NCBI RefSeq assembly: GCF_009017495.1 | Contig: NZ_CP044990.1 | Span: 515,001 to 579,000, forward strand | DNA from: Deinococcus sp. AJ005 | Lineage (GTDB): Bacteria; Deinococcota; Deinococci; Deinococcales; Deinococcaceae | Length of the DNA stretch: 64,000 nucleotides | Reading direction: 5' to 3' | Part shown: positions 1 through 9,566 of the stretch, one piece after another | Layout of the letters: the number at the start of each line of letters is the position of its first letter | Position numbering within the stretch: the first letter of the stretch is position 1 | The notes under the pieces: model-generated | What the model was told of the DNA's origin: nothing | Database searches by the model: none | What the model saw: only the letters and a program-made list of their open reading frames with translations | Translations under genes and position numbers: made by a program

Positions 1-544
1 TGCCGAATTCCAGCTTGAAATCAATGAGTTTCACGCCGCGTTCCAGAAAAAACGGGGTCAGAAAGTCATTCACCTTTAAGGCCAGCTCACGCACGCGCGT
101 CAGCTCGGTTTCGGTGGCCCAGTCCAGGGCGATGGCCGTGTCGGTGTTGATCAGGGGATCGCCCAGTGCATCGGATTTGTAGCAGTACTCCACGACGGGA
201 CGGGACAGGGCCGTACCTTCCTCCAGCCCCAGCTTCTTGGCAAAACTACCTGCCGCCACATTCCGCACGATCACTTCTACCGGGATGATGGTCACGGCCT
301 TCACGCGCTGCTCGGTGTCAGACAGCTTTTCTATGAAGTGGGTGGGGATGCCCGCCGCCTCCAATCTGGGGTACAGGTGGGCGGTGATGGCGTTGTTGGT
401 GGCCCCCTTGCCCGCCCACTCGCCGCGTTTCTGGGCGTTGAAAGCGGTGGCCTCATCCTTGTATTCCACGATGTACTCGGCAGGGTTAGAGGAAGCGTAC
501 ACGCGCTTGGCCTTGCCCTCGTACTTCAGTTCGCCTCTGGTCAT
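1..544 (-). CDS. purC: Phosphoribosylaminoimidazole-succinocarboxamide synthase, C-terminus cut by window edge
   Basis: SAICAR synthetase joins aspartate to CAIR using ATP in purine biosynthesis. About 181 codons are present of a family length near 237, so the C-terminus lies left of base 1. The product starts [17 protein letters not shown], the usual N-terminal ATP-binding strand. The middle has the signature [13 protein letters not shown], and the last visible residues read LIDFKLEFG, also typical of PurC. The ATG at 544-542 fits the family start. The next minus-strand gene upstream ends 274 bases away, and that gap shows no convincing gene. Identification is firm. Confidence 0.93.
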   Translation of the reverse strand, partial: MTRGELKYEGKAKRVYASSNPAEYIVEYKDEATAFNAQKRGEWAGKGATNNAITAHLYPRLEAAGIPTHFIEKLSDTEQRVKAVTIIPVEVIVRNVAAGSFAKKLGLEEGTALSRPVVEYCYKSDALGDPLINTDTAIALDWATETELTRVRELALKVNDFLTPFFLERGVKLIDFKLEFG

Positions 545-818
545 GTGTTCGCCTCTAAACAGAAAAGTAGAAAGAGCGTCCCCCGCAGTAATTCGGAAGG
601 GCGCTCGGCAGTCGCGGCACTTGGCATGTCTTTGCTCCATCTCCGCCTCTCTGGACGGACTTCAGCGGCGCTGTTGGGGGCCGGGGCGTCTCACGGGACG
701 CGCTTAGAGGGTAGGTGTGCCGCCGAAAACTGGAGGCCAACGCACAGCGTAACACCCCCGGCTGTGATGGGCGCGGGGATGTTCAGGCGAATCGGACGGA
801 GGAAAGTTGTCCCCCGGA

Positions 819-2231
819 TCAGTGGCTGTGGCTTGCCCCGCCGCCGCGCTTGCCCGCCACTTCCTCACGGACCTCGGCCACCAGGAAGGTGCAGGCTTCG
901 GCACAGGGAATTGCGCCCGGCACACCATCAAAGAAGGTCTGGGGTAACTTTTCCCCGGCCCATAGACGGGTCCGCAGGCAACCGCCGCATACGTCTGTCG
1001 CCACTTCATCCAATTGTTCTGGGGTGGCCTTCTGCACGCGGGCGTAGATGCCGGTCTGACGGCGGGCGGTGGTGGCCCAGGGGGTGGGGCGCAGGGTGTG
1101 GCAGCTCTGGGCGTAGGTTTCTTCAATCACGGCGGGGTACAGGTACTGCACGGCGCGCACCAGATCGGCCTGGCCCATCACGGCCCGCCAGCCACGCGGC
1201 ATGTTGCGAAGGGTATGTACTGGGCGGTGGTGGCCGCCCTCGTCGCGGCGGGTGAAATCGCGCACGCCCTCGGGCGTGACCAGGGTCTGCAACTCGTGAC
1301 CCGGCTTGCCCTCATCCAGCGCGTGGCGCAGTTCAAACATGCCGCTCTCGGGCTGCACCAGCACCTCGCCGAAGCGCAGGCCTTGGCGCGCGCGGTCCAT
1401 GAAGGTATTCCAGGCCGCGTCGTGGACACGTTCGGTGTCGCCGTCGCTGGTGCTGGACCCCGCCGCTTCCTCGGCCAGATGCAGGATCACGTCGGCCACG
1501 GCGCTGTGGGTGCCCACTGGTTTGGCGTAATAGACGGTCTGCTGGCCGTGGGGATTGTCGGTAAATGTCGTGACGGCTCCCTCCAGACCCATGTCCTCGG
1601 GAATGGTTTCCAGCGTGTGCCAGCCTTCAGAGGCGAAGAATGGCACCACCACCACGCGCGGAGCCTTGACCACTTCTGGCCATGTCCCCACCTTGGGGTC
1701 TTCATCCAGGAACAGGGCGTTGACGGACGCGAATTGCCCGGACTGTCGCAACACCTCGGCGTTCTGGTACACGATCTTGTTGCTGTTCTCGTTGCGGGTG
1801 GTGCCGTGGCCCAGCACGATCAAGGCGGTGTCTTCCGGGCTGGAATCCGGTAACGCTTCGTGGGCGCGGGCCAGGATCACGTCAGACATGCTGGGATGCA
1901 CGCCGTAGGGCAGGGTGTAACGCACAGTGCGTCCGCCCAGCACGCGCGCCACGCCTTCGGGCGGCACCGGTCCCTGGTGGCCCAGGCCCATTTCACGCGG
2001 AATGACCGTCTCGGTGAAGTACCCCTCGGAGATGAACATGGGAATCACCGTGACATCCGTGCTGGCCGTGGTTTTCAGCACCTGCCGTAGCGAGGGTTCT
2101 TCCTTCCAGTAGCCCTCCACCACCTCGTCATAGATGCCGCGTGCGCGAATCATCTCGGCGTAGCGGTAGACCGCCGCCGCCGATTCGCCGTTGAGGTGGG
2201 AGCCGTGACCGATCAGAACCAGAGAACGCAT
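819..2231 (-). CDS. CbiX-type chelatase-like multidomain protein, DR2241-like
   Basis: About 470 residues. Two tandem CbiX/sirohydrochlorin-chelatase-like modules are visible: the first opens with [14 protein letters not shown] and the second with [16 protein letters not shown], each with a conserved GHG histidine. The C-terminal third contains cysteines in the pattern C..CGGC..CAEAC, consistent with an iron-sulfur site. This architecture matches D. radiodurans DR2241, a chelatase-like protein with extra domains. The substrate is unknown; metal insertion into a tetrapyrrole is inference. The start is set at ATG 2231 rather than an upstream GTG at 2240, because a TACAGT -10 box sits 7 bases before it, as expected for a leaderless mRNA. 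Confidence 0.85.
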   Translation of the reverse strand: MRSLVLIGHGSHLNGESAAAVYRYAEMIRARGIYDEVVEGYWKEEPSLRQVLKTTASTDVTVIPMFISEGYFTETVIPREMGLGHQGPVPPEGVARVLGGRTVRYTLPYGVHPSMSDVILARAHEALPDSSPEDTALIVLGHGTTRNENSNKIVYQNAEVLRQSGQFASVNALFLDEDPKVGTWPEVVKAPRVVVVPFFASEGWHTLETIPEDMGLEGAVTTFTDNPHGQQTVYYAKPVGTHSAVADVILHLAEEAAGSSTSDGDTERVHDAAWNTFMDRARQGLRFGEVLVQPESGMFELRHALDEGKPGHELQTLVTPEGVRDFTRRDEGGHHRPVHTLRNMPRGWRAVMGQADLVRAVQYLYPAVIEETYAQSCHTLRPTPWATTARRQTGIYARVQKATPEQLDEVATDVCGGCLRTRLWAGEKLPQTFFDGVPGAIPCAEACTFLVAEVREEVAGKRGGGASHSH

Positions 2232-2238
2232 AGCATGC

Positions 2239-2244
2239 ACTGTA
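2239..2244 (-). promoter_or_regulatory. Leaderless -10 box of the DR2241-like gene
   Basis: TACAGT on the minus strand, 7 bases upstream of ATG 2231, with no Shine-Dalgarno sequence. No clear -35 is seen. The spacing fits leaderless transcription as known in Deinococcus. Confidence 0.45.
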
Positions 2245-2393
2245 GTACCGCGTCCGGCACGGAAATGTCCCGTTTGTTGCTGGCTGACCCCGCTGGAGAT
2301 AAGTGAACCTGAATTCAGCCCTCATGCCCGCCTGATCCCAAACGCCTAGCGTAAGAGGCGACACAAATCCAGTTCAACTCAGGAGGTTCAACT

Positions 2394-2825
2394 ATGTTTT
2401 TTGACCAGAAAGAGCGTCACGAGCAGATGGCCAAACTCGATCCCCGCGACACCAACGGCGACGGCGTGGTCAGCCCGCAGGAAGCCGCCGCGTACATTCA
2501 GGATTACATGAAGAACGCTTCCCCAGAGGAGCGGCAGCAGATCCTGAAGGACTACATCGGCGGCATGTCGCCTGACCAGCGCCAGCAGATGGGCGACGCC
2601 ATCGTACAAAGCCCGGCCAACCCGGTGCAGCGCGTCAACCACGAGGACCCCAACGATCTGGCCGACGCCTATGCCCGCACCGCGCAGGCCCCGGCGCAGG
2701 ACGGCAAAAGCCCGCTGGAAGCTGCTTTCGGCGCGGGTGGCATGCTGAGTAATCCGATGGTCAAGGCCGGTCTGGTGGGTCTGGCCGGGATGATCGGCAG
2801 CAAGCTCCTGCGTGGCCGAAACTAA
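2394..2825 (+). CDS. Small protein with a single EF-hand loop
   Basis: 143 residues, no signal peptide. Residues 19-30 (DTNGDGVVSPQE) form a complete 12-residue EF-hand loop with ligands at positions 1, 3, 5, 9 and 12. It is followed by a helix and then a YIGGMSPDQRQQMGDAI segment. The C-terminus is glycine-rich and hydrophobic (LVGLAGMIGSKLL), possibly membrane-associated. A strong AGGAGGT Shine-Dalgarno lies 7-8 bases before the ATG, and a hairpin terminator follows directly, so the gene looks monocistronic. Calcium binding is predicted; the biological role is unknown. Confidence 0.8.
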   Translation: MFFDQKERHEQMAKLDPRDTNGDGVVSPQEAAAYIQDYMKNASPEERQQILKDYIGGMSPDQRQQMGDAIVQSPANPVQRVNHEDPNDLADAYARTAQAPAQDGKSPLEAAFGAGGMLSNPMVKAGLVGLAGMIGSKLLRGRN

Positions 2826-2842
2826 CTTCCAGCTTGTTGAAG

Positions 2843-2866
2843 ACCCCACCATTGCGTGGGGTTTTT
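2843..2866 (+). terminator. Intrinsic terminator after the EF-hand gene
   Basis: Perfect 7-bp stem (2843-2849 with 2856-2862), 6-base loop, then a run of T. Confidence 0.85.
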
Positions 2867-2871
2867 GCTGT

Positions 2872-3420
2872 TTATTCCAGCACCACGCCAAGCTCTGCCC
2901 GCAGCCGCTCGATGATGGCGCGGCGCACCTCAGCAGGCACAGCGACTTTGTGCCATTCAAACGGTTCCCCAAAGGTTGGATCGTCAAAGATCATGCCGCC
3001 GAAGTGGACGGGCTGGGCGTAACGCGGCGTGATGTGCCAGTGGACGTGTGGGTTGGGTTGACCGTCCCTGAAGGGCGGGTCCGGCTCGGCTTCCCGGTAG
3101 GCCCAGTTGCGCCCATAGGCCATGTTGATTAGGGCCGCCCCAAACGCCCGCTCCAGCGCAGGTTCCAGTGCGCTGATGACTGCCTGAAAATCCTGCCATT
3201 CGGTTGGGGTCAGGTCTGCCATGCGGGGAACATGGCGGCGGGTCGCCAGCAGCACGTTGCCCAATCCGCACTGCGAGGGGTGCAGGACCACCTTCCAACC
3301 GTCCGTGAAGAACACGGTCTCCGGGTCATGCTGGGGCGGCGTACAGGTGATGCACTCGGGGTTGAGGGCGGCAGCAGGCGCAACAGCCAGCGTCCGAAAC
3401 ACCGCCTTACCTTCCCCCAT
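2872..3420 (-). CDS. HIT family nucleotide-binding protein
   Basis: 182 residues. The histidine triad is seen as HVHWHITPR, the H-x-H-x-H nucleotide hydrolase/transferase signature. An N-terminal CITC pair may help bind zinc. The substrate (AMP-lysine, Ap4A or similar) cannot be told from sequence. The ATG at 3420 overlaps the last 14 bases of guaB, whose TAA is at 3409-3407, so the two genes are probably cotranscribed and translationally coupled. A longer start at 3468 would lie deeper inside guaB and add residues unlike the family. Confidence 0.85.
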   Translation of the reverse strand: MGEGKAVFRTLAVAPAAALNPECITCTPPQHDPETVFFTDGWKVVLHPSQCGLGNVLLATRRHVPRMADLTPTEWQDFQAVISALEPALERAFGAALINMAYGRNWAYREAEPDPPFRDGQPNPHVHWHITPRYAQPVHFGGMIFDDPTFGEPFEWHKVAVPAEVRRAIIERLRAELGVVLE

Positions 3421-4924
3421 AGTTCGGCGATTCCTTGGTGATGGTGACGCCGTGCGGGTGGCTTTCAATCAGGCTGGCCCCGGTGATTCGCACGAACTGG
3501 GCGGTGTCGCGCAGGGTCTGGAGGTCCGGTGCGCCGCAGTAGCCCATGCTGCTCTTGAGGCCGCCGACGAACTGGTAAATGACCTCGCCCGCCGTTCCCC
3601 GGTAGGCGATGATGCCCTCAATGCCCTCGGGGACGAACTTGCGGCTGCCGCTCTGGAAGTAGCGGTCACTGCTGCCCTGGTCCATTGCGCCCAGGGAACC
3701 CATGCCCCGGTAGCTCTTATAGCGCCGCCCGTCGCGCAGGATGGACTCGCCGGGGGCCTCGTCGGTCCCGGCCAGCATGCTGCCCATCATGACCACGCTC
3801 GCGCCCGCCGCTATGGCCTTGGGCACGTCCCCGGTCTGCTTGATGCCGCCATCAGCGATCACGGGAATTCCGGCTTCCATCGCGGCGGCGCTGGCTTCAA
3901 AGATGGCGGTGATCTGGGGAACGCCGACGCCGGTGACGATGCGGGTGGTGCAGATCGACCCGGGTCCAATGCCAATTTTTATTGCGTCTGCACCGGCTAA
4001 AATCAAATCTCGCGCACCAGAACGTGTGGCAACGTTCCCCGCGATCACGTCCACATCAAACTGCTCTTTCACCCGCGACAGCGCGTTCAGGATGCCCTGG
4101 CTGTGGCCGTGGGCACTGTCCAGCACCAGCACGTCCACCCCGGCCGCCACCAGCGCCGCGCTTCGGTCCATCAGGTCCGCGCTGACGCCGATGGCCGCCG
4201 CGACGCGCAACCGGCCCAGATCGTCCTTGGCGGCGTTGGGATACTTGACGCGCTTGGTCAGGTCTTTAATGGTGATCAGGCCGCGCAGCATGTTGTCGCC
4301 GTCCACCACCAACAACTTTTCTATGCGGTGGCGTTTGAAGATCTCCTGCGCCTGCTCCAGTGTGGTGCCCACCGGGACGGTAATCAGGCCCTCGCGGGTC
4401 ATCACGTCCTGAATGGGGGTGGACAGGTCATCGATAAAGCGCATGTCGCGGTTGGTGATGATGCCCAGCAGCCGCCCCGCCGGATCGGTGATCGGCACGC
4501 CGCTGATGCGGTACTCGCCCATCATGCGGTCTGCCTCGCCCACGGTGGCGTGCGGCGGCAGCGTGATGGGATCGACGATCATGCCGCTCTCTGACCGCTT
4601 GACCTTGCGGACCATTTCCGCCTGCGCGTCAATCTCCATATTCTTGTGGATCACGCCGATGCCCCCCTCGCGGGCCATCGCCACGGCCATGCCCATTTCG
4701 GTCACGGTGTCCATTGCTGCGCTGACAAAGGGGATGTTCAGGCGCACGCGGCGAGTGAGCTGGGCCGAGACATCAACCTCGTGCGGCAACACGGTGGAAT
4801 GGCGCGGCTGGAGCAGCACGTCATCGAAGGTGATGCCCTCCTGTCCGAATTTGTAGGCGAAACGGTCCTCTTGTTCGTTGTTGGCGAAATCGGGGATCGC
4901 CGGGGCAGAAGTGGGCGCACTCAT
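3407..4924 (-). CDS. guaB: Inosine-5'-monophosphate dehydrogenase
   Basis: 505 residues, full length. IMPDH oxidises IMP to XMP with NAD+, the committed step of GMP synthesis. The catalytic loop reads [15 protein letters not shown] with the active cysteine. The flap arginine-tyrosine segment ([13 protein letters not shown]) is present, and two CBS domains lie roughly at residues 110-225 between halves of the TIM barrel. The start is ATG 4924; upstream TACACT, 8 bases away on the minus strand, may be the -10 of a leaderless or near-leaderless message. The downstream HIT gene overlaps by 14 bases. Confidence 0.96.
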   Translation of the reverse strand: MSAPTSAPAIPDFANNEQEDRFAYKFGQEGITFDDVLLQPRHSTVLPHEVDVSAQLTRRVRLNIPFVSAAMDTVTEMGMAVAMAREGGIGVIHKNMEIDAQAEMVRKVKRSESGMIVDPITLPPHATVGEADRMMGEYRISGVPITDPAGRLLGIITNRDMRFIDDLSTPIQDVMTREGLITVPVGTTLEQAQEIFKRHRIEKLLVVDGDNMLRGLITIKDLTKRVKYPNAAKDDLGRLRVAAAIGVSADLMDRSAALVAAGVDVLVLDSAHGHSQGILNALSRVKEQFDVDVIAGNVATRSGARDLILAGADAIKIGIGPGSICTTRIVTGVGVPQITAIFEASAAAMEAGIPVIADGGIKQTGDVPKAIAAGASVVMMGSMLAGTDEAPGESILRDGRRYKSYRGMGSLGAMDQGSSDRYFQSGSRKFVPEGIEGIIAYRGTAGEVIYQFVGGLKSSMGYCGAPDLQTLRDTAQFVRITGASLIESHPHGVTITKESPNYGGR

Positions 4925-5012
4925 GCTTTAGAAGTGTAAGCACTTGGCGGGCCGCGTGCAGCGGCGGGGTCTACACGGATGGGACAGGCCGCGCCTCTGC
5001 CATCATGTCTCC

Positions 5013-5507
5013 ATGAGTGATCTGGACGGACGCATGGGCGGCCTCACGGCGGGCTACGACATCAAGGCCAAATGGGACGGCGAACGCCTGCGCGGACGCG
5101 TCGGCGGACGCTTTAACGGCAAGGACATTGACCTGACCCTTAAGGGTGGCGAGGTGGACGGGCGAATTGGCGGCGTGTTCGGTGGTTTCGACGCGAATGG
5201 CAAGGTCAGCGGCGAGCAGGTGGAGGTCCGTCTGGGCGGGCATATCAATGGCGACAATGTAGAGTTGAAGGTCAGCGCCGACACCATCACAGGCCGTTTC
5301 TCGGGGCGGATTGACGGCAAGGATGTGGACCTGCGGCGGGACGGCCCCACCCTGCGCGGACGCATCGGCGGCCATCTGGACGGCAAGGATGTGGAGCTGG
5401 AATTTGGTTTGATTCCCCCGGCCCTGGCTGCCCTGGCCGCCGTCTGCGCGTTCAAGGCGCTGGAGGACGAGCAGAACGACGCGGCGGCCAGTTCCAGTTC
5501 GTCCTGA
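5013..5507 (+). CDS. Short protein made of about six GRxGG...GKDVxL repeats
   Basis: 164 residues from ATG 5013. Residues 1 to about 130 consist of roughly six copies of a 22-23 residue unit. Its core is G-R-[IVMF]-[GS]-G followed by G-[KDN]-[DN]-[VI]-[DE]-L, alternating glycine turns with short hydrophobic/charged strands, as expected for a beta-solenoid or stacked hairpins. An alanine-rich hydrophobic segment (PPALAALAAVCAF) and a poly-serine tail follow. No signal peptide, enzyme motif or known domain is recognised. An upstream in-frame start at 4944 is possible, but its extra 23 residues do not fit the repeat. Confidence 0.75.
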   Translation: MSDLDGRMGGLTAGYDIKAKWDGERLRGRVGGRFNGKDIDLTLKGGEVDGRIGGVFGGFDANGKVSGEQVEVRLGGHINGDNVELKVSADTITGRFSGRIDGKDVDLRRDGPTLRGRIGGHLDGKDVELEFGLIPPALAALAAVCAFKALEDEQNDAAASSSSS

Positions 5508-5586
5508 AGCCCCGCCTTCCCCAAGACCTCATTCTTCAGCAAGCCGCACATTCCGAATTTAGACCGCGTGCTACGTTTTTTTGGAT

Positions 5587-7050
5587 ATGACCGCTGCAAA
5601 GATGACCGCGAATAAGGCCAGAACGCTGGGTGAGCTGCTGGACACGCCCGGTTACGCTGGACGCACCCCCTTTGATGGAAAGATCCGGCTGGTGCAGGAC
5701 GAGGTCCGTGAGAACCTGACCCGCAAACTGCGCAGCGGCGAGGAACTGTTTCCCGGCGTGGTGGGCTATGACGATACCGTGATTCCGCAACTGGTCAACG
5801 CCTTGCTGGCGCGGCAGAACTTTATCCTGCTGGGGCTGCGTGGCCAGGCCAAGAGCCGTATCCTGCGTGCCATCACCGAACTGCTGGATGACGTGGTGCC
5901 CGTGATTGAGGGCGTGGACATGCCCGACGATCCCATCAACCCCATTGGTGCGGAAGGCAAGCACCTACTGGAAGTCCACGGCATGGATCTGCCGATCCGC
6001 TGGCTGCCCCGCGCAGACCGTTATGTGGAAAAGCTGGCGACGCCCGACGTGACCGTGGCGGATTTGATCGGTGACGTGGACCCTATTAAGGCCGCCCGTC
6101 TGGGCACCTCGCTGGGCGACACCCGCAGCATGCACTTCGGGCTGCTACCACGCGCCAACCGGGGGATCTTCGCCATCAACGAACTGGCCGATCTTGCGCC
6201 CAAGGTGCAGGTGGCGATGTTCAACATCCTTCAGGAAGGCGACGTGCAGATCAAGGGTTACCCGATCCGTCTGGAACTGGACGTGATGCTGGTCTTCAGC
6301 GCCAACCCCGAGGACTACACTGCACGTGGCAAGATCGTCACGCCGCTCAAGGACCGCATCGGCTCCGAGATTCGCACGCATTACCCCACCGATGTGAAGC
6401 TGGGCATGGGCATCACCGCGCAGGAAGCCGTCAAGGACGACGCTGTGACCGTGCCCGCCTTCATGGCCGAGCTGATTGAAGAAATCGCCTTCCAGGCCCG
6501 CGAGGATGGCCGCGTGGACAAGATGTCAGGCGTCTCACAGCGCCTGCCGATTTCCCTGCTGGAAGTCGCCGCCGCCAACGCCGAGCGCCGCAGCCTGATC
6601 GGTGGCGACGAGGCCGTGGTGCGCGTCAGCGACGTGTACGCGGGCCTGCCCGCCATTACCGGCAAGATGGAACTGGAGTACGAGGGCGAGCTGAAGGGCG
6701 CGGACAACGTGGCCAAGGAAGTGATTCGCAAGGCGGCGGGCGCGGTCTACGGACGCCTGTGCGGCAGCATGGACACCCAGGCACTGGAAAAGTGGTTTGA
6801 GGACGGCAACGTCTTCCGCTTCCCGCAGTCCGGCGATTCCGGCGCGGCCATGAAGGCAACGAAGGAAGTGCCCGGCCTGAGCGATATTGCCAAGGAAGTC
6901 GCGGACAGCAACAGCGACGCCGTGCGCGTCAGCGCCGCCGAGTTCGTGCTGGAAGGGTTGTACGGGCGCAAGAAGCTCTCGCGTGCCGAGGAGCTGTACG
7001 CCGCCCCCGAAGCCGAAACCCGTCAGCAGCGCGGCGGACGCTGGAACTGA
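5587..7050 (+). CDS. AAA+ ATPase of the magnesium-chelatase ChlI / MoxR type
   Basis: 487 residues from ATG 5587 (TTG 5581 and ATG 5602 are alternatives). The N-terminal part has a P-loop GLRGQAKS near residue 87. A Walker-B-like strand reads [11 protein letters not shown] with Asn where Asp is usual before Glu, followed by a sensor-1 type [13 protein letters not shown]. This is the ChlI/MoxR clade, whose members remodel or load cofactors into partner proteins, often with a VWA-domain partner. No VWA gene is adjacent here. Homologues are sometimes labelled sigma-54 interacting regulator, but no DNA-binding domain is visible. The partner is unknown. Confidence 0.85.
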   Translation: MTAAKMTANKARTLGELLDTPGYAGRTPFDGKIRLVQDEVRENLTRKLRSGEELFPGVVGYDDTVIPQLVNALLARQNFILLGLRGQAKSRILRAITELLDDVVPVIEGVDMPDDPINPIGAEGKHLLEVHGMDLPIRWLPRADRYVEKLATPDVTVADLIGDVDPIKAARLGTSLGDTRSMHFGLLPRANRGIFAINELADLAPKVQVAMFNILQEGDVQIKGYPIRLELDVMLVFSANPEDYTARGKIVTPLKDRIGSEIRTHYPTDVKLGMGITAQEAVKDDAVTVPAFMAELIEEIAFQAREDGRVDKMSGVSQRLPISLLEVAAANAERRSLIGGDEAVVRVSDVYAGLPAITGKMELEYEGELKGADNVAKEVIRKAAGAVYGRLCGSMDTQALEKWFEDGNVFRFPQSGDSGAAMKATKEVPGLSDIAKEVADSNSDAVRVSAAEFVLEGLYGRKKLSRAEELYAAPEAETRQQRGGRWN

Positions 7051-7062
7051 ATTCAGCAAGCA

Positions 7063-7113
7063 GGACAGAAAGTGGAGCCACTGGATTTTCCCCGGTGGCT
7101 CCACTTTCTGTCC
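7063..7113. repeat. 19-bp perfect inverted repeat between ATPase and tautomerase genes
   Basis: Arms 7063-7081 and 7095-7113 are perfect reverse complements with a 13-base spacer. The right arm ends 4 bases before TAGAAT (7118-7123), the likely -10 box of the next gene. It could be a strong terminator of the ATPase gene (though no T-run follows), an operator in the next promoter, or a dispersed repeat. Confidence 0.8.
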
Positions 7114-7117
7114 CGGC

Positions 7118-7123
7118 TAGAAT
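7118..7123 (+). promoter_or_regulatory. -10 box for tautomerase gene
   Basis: TAGAAT, 7 bases before ATG 7131, with no Shine-Dalgarno sequence. This suggests a leaderless transcript. Confidence 0.4.
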
Positions 7124-7130
7124 CGCCCCC

Positions 7131-7334
7131 ATGCCCTACATCAATGTTCGCCTGACCCGCAAGGACATCACCACCGAGCAGAAGGCCCAGATCGTCCGGG
7201 AAATCACCGCCACCATGCAGAGCGTGCTGGGCAAGAAGCCGGAGAGCGTGCATGTCGTCATTGACGAGATTGACCCGGAGAACTGGGGCTACGCGGGCGA
7301 GTTGACTTCCGTTCACCGTGACAGGCAGGGCTAG
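7131..7334 (+). CDS. 4-oxalocrotonate tautomerase family protein
   Basis: 67 residues, the family's usual small size. After Met removal the N-terminus is Pro (PYINVRLTR), the catalytic general base of 4-OT enzymes, which convert enol to keto forms. The 4-OT core TEQKAQIVREIT and the VHVVIDEI strand are present. The ATG at 7131 is chosen because it places Pro at position 2; an upstream in-frame start at 7095 lies in the inverted repeat and would bury the catalytic proline. Physiological substrate unknown. Confidence 0.9.
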   Translation: MPYINVRLTRKDITTEQKAQIVREITATMQSVLGKKPESVHVVIDEIDPENWGYAGELTSVHRDRQG

Positions 7335-7346
7335 GCTTTCAGCGCT

Positions 7347-8003
7347 GTGCTGCCCCCAGTCCTCTCCGAACTGACCGACTATTTCGGGCCTCTCTCCACC
7401 TTTCAGCGGGAGGAGGGCGGCGCACTCACGTTACTGACCCCCGGCGTGAACGTGCTGGGTCTGAACGCGACATATCTGCCAGAAGTTGTGCCGGACCTGC
7501 GCTCTGCCCTGGCGTGGCATACGGCGCACGAGCTTCCGCCGCTGCTGGCCTCGCTCTCGCCCATTGCGGGGGTGCGTGAGGTGGCGGCGCTGGAGGTGGG
7601 AACCTTCACGCCCACCGAAGTGCAGGACTCCGGCATCGTGGTGGAGCAGATCAGCCGCCTGCACATGCAGAAGTGGGCTGATGTCCTGACTGCCGCACAC
7701 AGCACGCCGGAATGGGCCACGCCACTGGCCCGACATCTGGCGGCGCGGCTGGATGGGCAGCGCGAGTATCTGCCGTTTCTGGCCTACGACAGCGCGGGCG
7801 CAGAGATAGGGGCGTTGCTGTGGCATGGCGTCGATGGAAAAGGTGCAGCGCATTTGTGGGGTGTAACCGACGAAATGGCCCGCCTGCCGCTGCTGAATGC
7901 CGCCTGGGCACTGGCGGAGGGTCTGCGCGTATCGGTCCTTCCCGGCGACATACCCATCACGGAGGTCACGGGGGTGGCCTTCGGGGTGATGGCTGAGGAA
8001 TAA
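7347..8003 (+). CDS. Hypothetical protein, possibly GNAT-related
   Basis: 218 residues from GTG 7347, only 12 bases after the tautomerase stop, so probably cotranscribed. No catalytic motif is certain. Residues from about 140 (YLPFLAYDSAGAEIGALLW) to about 180 (GAAHLWGVTDE) resemble strands beta-4 and beta-5 of an N-acetyltransferase fold, but the acetyl-CoA loop (Q/RxxGxG/A) is not evident. It may therefore be a degenerate or non-catalytic member. No signal peptide or membrane segment. Confidence 0.65.
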   Translation: MLPPVLSELTDYFGPLSTFQREEGGALTLLTPGVNVLGLNATYLPEVVPDLRSALAWHTAHELPPLLASLSPIAGVREVAALEVGTFTPTEVQDSGIVVEQISRLHMQKWADVLTAAHSTPEWATPLARHLAARLDGQREYLPFLAYDSAGAEIGALLWHGVDGKGAAHLWGVTDEMARLPLLNAAWALAEGLRVSVLPGDIPITEVTGVAFGVMAEE

Positions 8004-8045
8004 ATTCCAATCGCCCGCGCCCATTCCCGCTTTAATGGGGGCGAG

Positions 8046-8819
8046 ATGCGCTTTCTTCCCTTCATCGTCCTGAGTTTGAGCGCCCTGACCCTCTCAGCCT
8101 GCGCCCCCCGCACGGCCCGATCCACCGTGATTCCTGGGCCAGTCCAGGCCGAGGTGCGGCCCATGCGTCTGGGTGTGGGCCAGAACATCCAGCTTGAGGT
8201 GACGCTGAATGGACGCAACGTGCCGCCGAACGAGCTGAACTGGACCAGCAGCGATCCGCGCGTCGTGTCGGTCTCGGCAGGTGGGCTGGCACGGGCGGGC
8301 CATGAGGGTCAGGCGTCGGTGCGGGCCATCCAGACTGGATCAGGCCGGACCCTGGCCGAGTTCCGTGTGCAGGTCGCGGCCCCGTCGCCCACCACCCCAC
8401 AGCGCCTGGACACGATGACCGGGCAGGTGCTGACATTGTCCAACGCCGCGCGGGCCAGGGGCCAGACATGTGGCACGCAGCACTTTCCGCCCGCACCCCC
8501 GCTGAACTCCGAGGCCCGGCTGGGTGCAGCGGCCCAGGCCCACGCCGCCGATATGGCCGCCCTGAATTATTTCAGCCACACCAGCCAAAATGGGCGCACG
8601 CTGAAAGACCGTATCGACGCTGCCGGGTATGGCTGGCGCGCGATTGCCGAGAACATCGCCGCCGGGCAGACCAGCGCGCAGGAAGTGGTGACCGGCTGGC
8701 TGAACAGCGAGGGCCACTGCCGCAACCTGATGAATGCCGAGTACCGTGAGCTGGGCCTCGGTCTGGCCCGGAACGCGGGCGGCAAGCTCTACTGGGTGCA
8801 GGATTTCGGCACCCGCTGA
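8046..8819 (+). CDS. CAP-domain (SCP/PR1-like) lipoprotein with Ig-like domain
   Basis: 257 residues. The N-terminal signal ends in a lipobox LSAC (Cys about 19), so it should be lipid-anchored on the outer face of the inner membrane. Residues about 40-110 look like a Big_2/Ig-like domain (NWTSSDPRVVSVSAGGLA). Residues about 125-257 are a CAP domain, with HAADMAALNYFSHTSQNG, RAIAENIAAG and HCRNLMNAEYRELGLGLA matching CAP signature blocks. Bacterial CAP proteins bind or process extracellular ligands; the activity here is unknown. Confidence 0.88.
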   Translation: MRFLPFIVLSLSALTLSACAPRTARSTVIPGPVQAEVRPMRLGVGQNIQLEVTLNGRNVPPNELNWTSSDPRVVSVSAGGLARAGHEGQASVRAIQTGSGRTLAEFRVQVAAPSPTTPQRLDTMTGQVLTLSNAARARGQTCGTQHFPPAPPLNSEARLGAAAQAHAADMAALNYFSHTSQNGRTLKDRIDAAGYGWRAIAENIAAGQTSAQEVVTGWLNSEGHCRNLMNAEYRELGLGLARNAGGKLYWVQDFGTR

Positions 8820-8844
8820 ATGGGCAAAAAACAGAAATAAGAAA

Positions 8845-8866
8845 GGCGAGCCACCGTGGACTCGCC
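8845..8866. terminator. Bidirectional terminator between convergent genes
   Basis: Stem GGCGAG...CTCGCC extended by CCAC/GTGG with one bulge. On the minus strand it is followed by TTTCTTATTT, so it best serves msrB. Confidence 0.7.
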
Positions 8867-8889
8867 CCATCTTTGTCGCTGCCCCAGCT

Positions 8890-9354
8890 CTAGCTGAACA
8901 TCTGCTTGTATTCGCCGTACCCTTCAGCCTCCAGTTTCTCAGCTGGAACGAAACGCAGTGACGCCGAGTTGATGCAGTAGCGCAGGCCACCCTGCTCCTG
9001 CGGGCCATCGGGGAAGACGTGACCCAGGTGCGAATCCACACTGCCGGAGCGGACCTCGGTGCGGGCGTAGCCGATCTTGTAGTCGGTGTTCTCGGTCAAC
9101 TGGGTGTTCTGGATCGGGCGGGTAAAGCTGGGCCAGCCGCAGCCCGCGTCGTACTTGTCAGCGCTGGAAAACAGCGGTTCGCCGGAGACCACATCCACGT
9201 AAATGCCGTCGCCATCCGTATCCCAGTACTCGCCGGAAAAGGCCCGTTCGGTGCCCTCGTGCTGGGTCACGCGGTACTGCTCGGGGGTCAGGCGCTCGCG
9301 CAGTTCGGCGTCGCTGGGCTTGCTGTACTGGGGGGCTTTTATCGTGTCGGTCAT
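8890..9354 (-). CDS. msrB: Peptide-methionine (R)-S-oxide reductase
   Basis: 154 residues. MsrB reduces methionine-R-sulfoxide in proteins, important for oxidative-stress tolerance. The catalytic Cys127 is in [11 protein letters not shown]. The upstream GCGWPSF block (Cys72) and [10 protein letters not shown] are present. The two CxxC pairs that bind structural zinc in many MsrB proteins are absent (the positions read GEPLFSS and [11 protein letters not shown]), so this is the zinc-free form. The ATG at 9354 lies 6 bases after TAGACT, suggesting a leaderless message. Confidence 0.95.
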   Translation of the reverse strand: MTDTIKAPQYSKPSDAELRERLTPEQYRVTQHEGTERAFSGEYWDTDGDGIYVDVVSGEPLFSSADKYDAGCGWPSFTRPIQNTQLTENTDYKIGYARTEVRSGSVDSHLGHVFPDGPQEQGGLRYCINSASLRFVPAEKLEAEGYGEYKQMFS

Positions 9355-9360
9355 CTTCAG

Positions 9361-9366
9361 AGTCTA
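9361..9366 (-). promoter_or_regulatory. Leaderless -10 box of msrB
   Basis: TAGACT on the minus strand, exactly 6 bases before ATG 9354. No Shine-Dalgarno sequence. Confidence 0.45.
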
Positions 9367-9566
9367 GAAGCAGGAGGCGTGTGCAACCGTGGTGGGCCAA
9401 ACGCTGGGGGCTTCAGGCATTCTTGGGACTTCCTGCCCGGACCTCTTGAACGCTTCTTGGCCTGCACTTCAGCTAGCCTTCAGAGGAAGTGCTGTATCAC
9501 ACGCGCTAGAGGCGATGCCGCCTACGATGCCGGATGAACATTCGCTTCTTTCCCCGGAGGTTTTCC

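Noticed and set aside
338..1255. 305-codon open frame on the plus strand over purC and the chelatase-like gene
   Set aside because: Arg/Gly/Pro-rich translation typical of a shadow frame; both opposite-strand genes are firmly identified.
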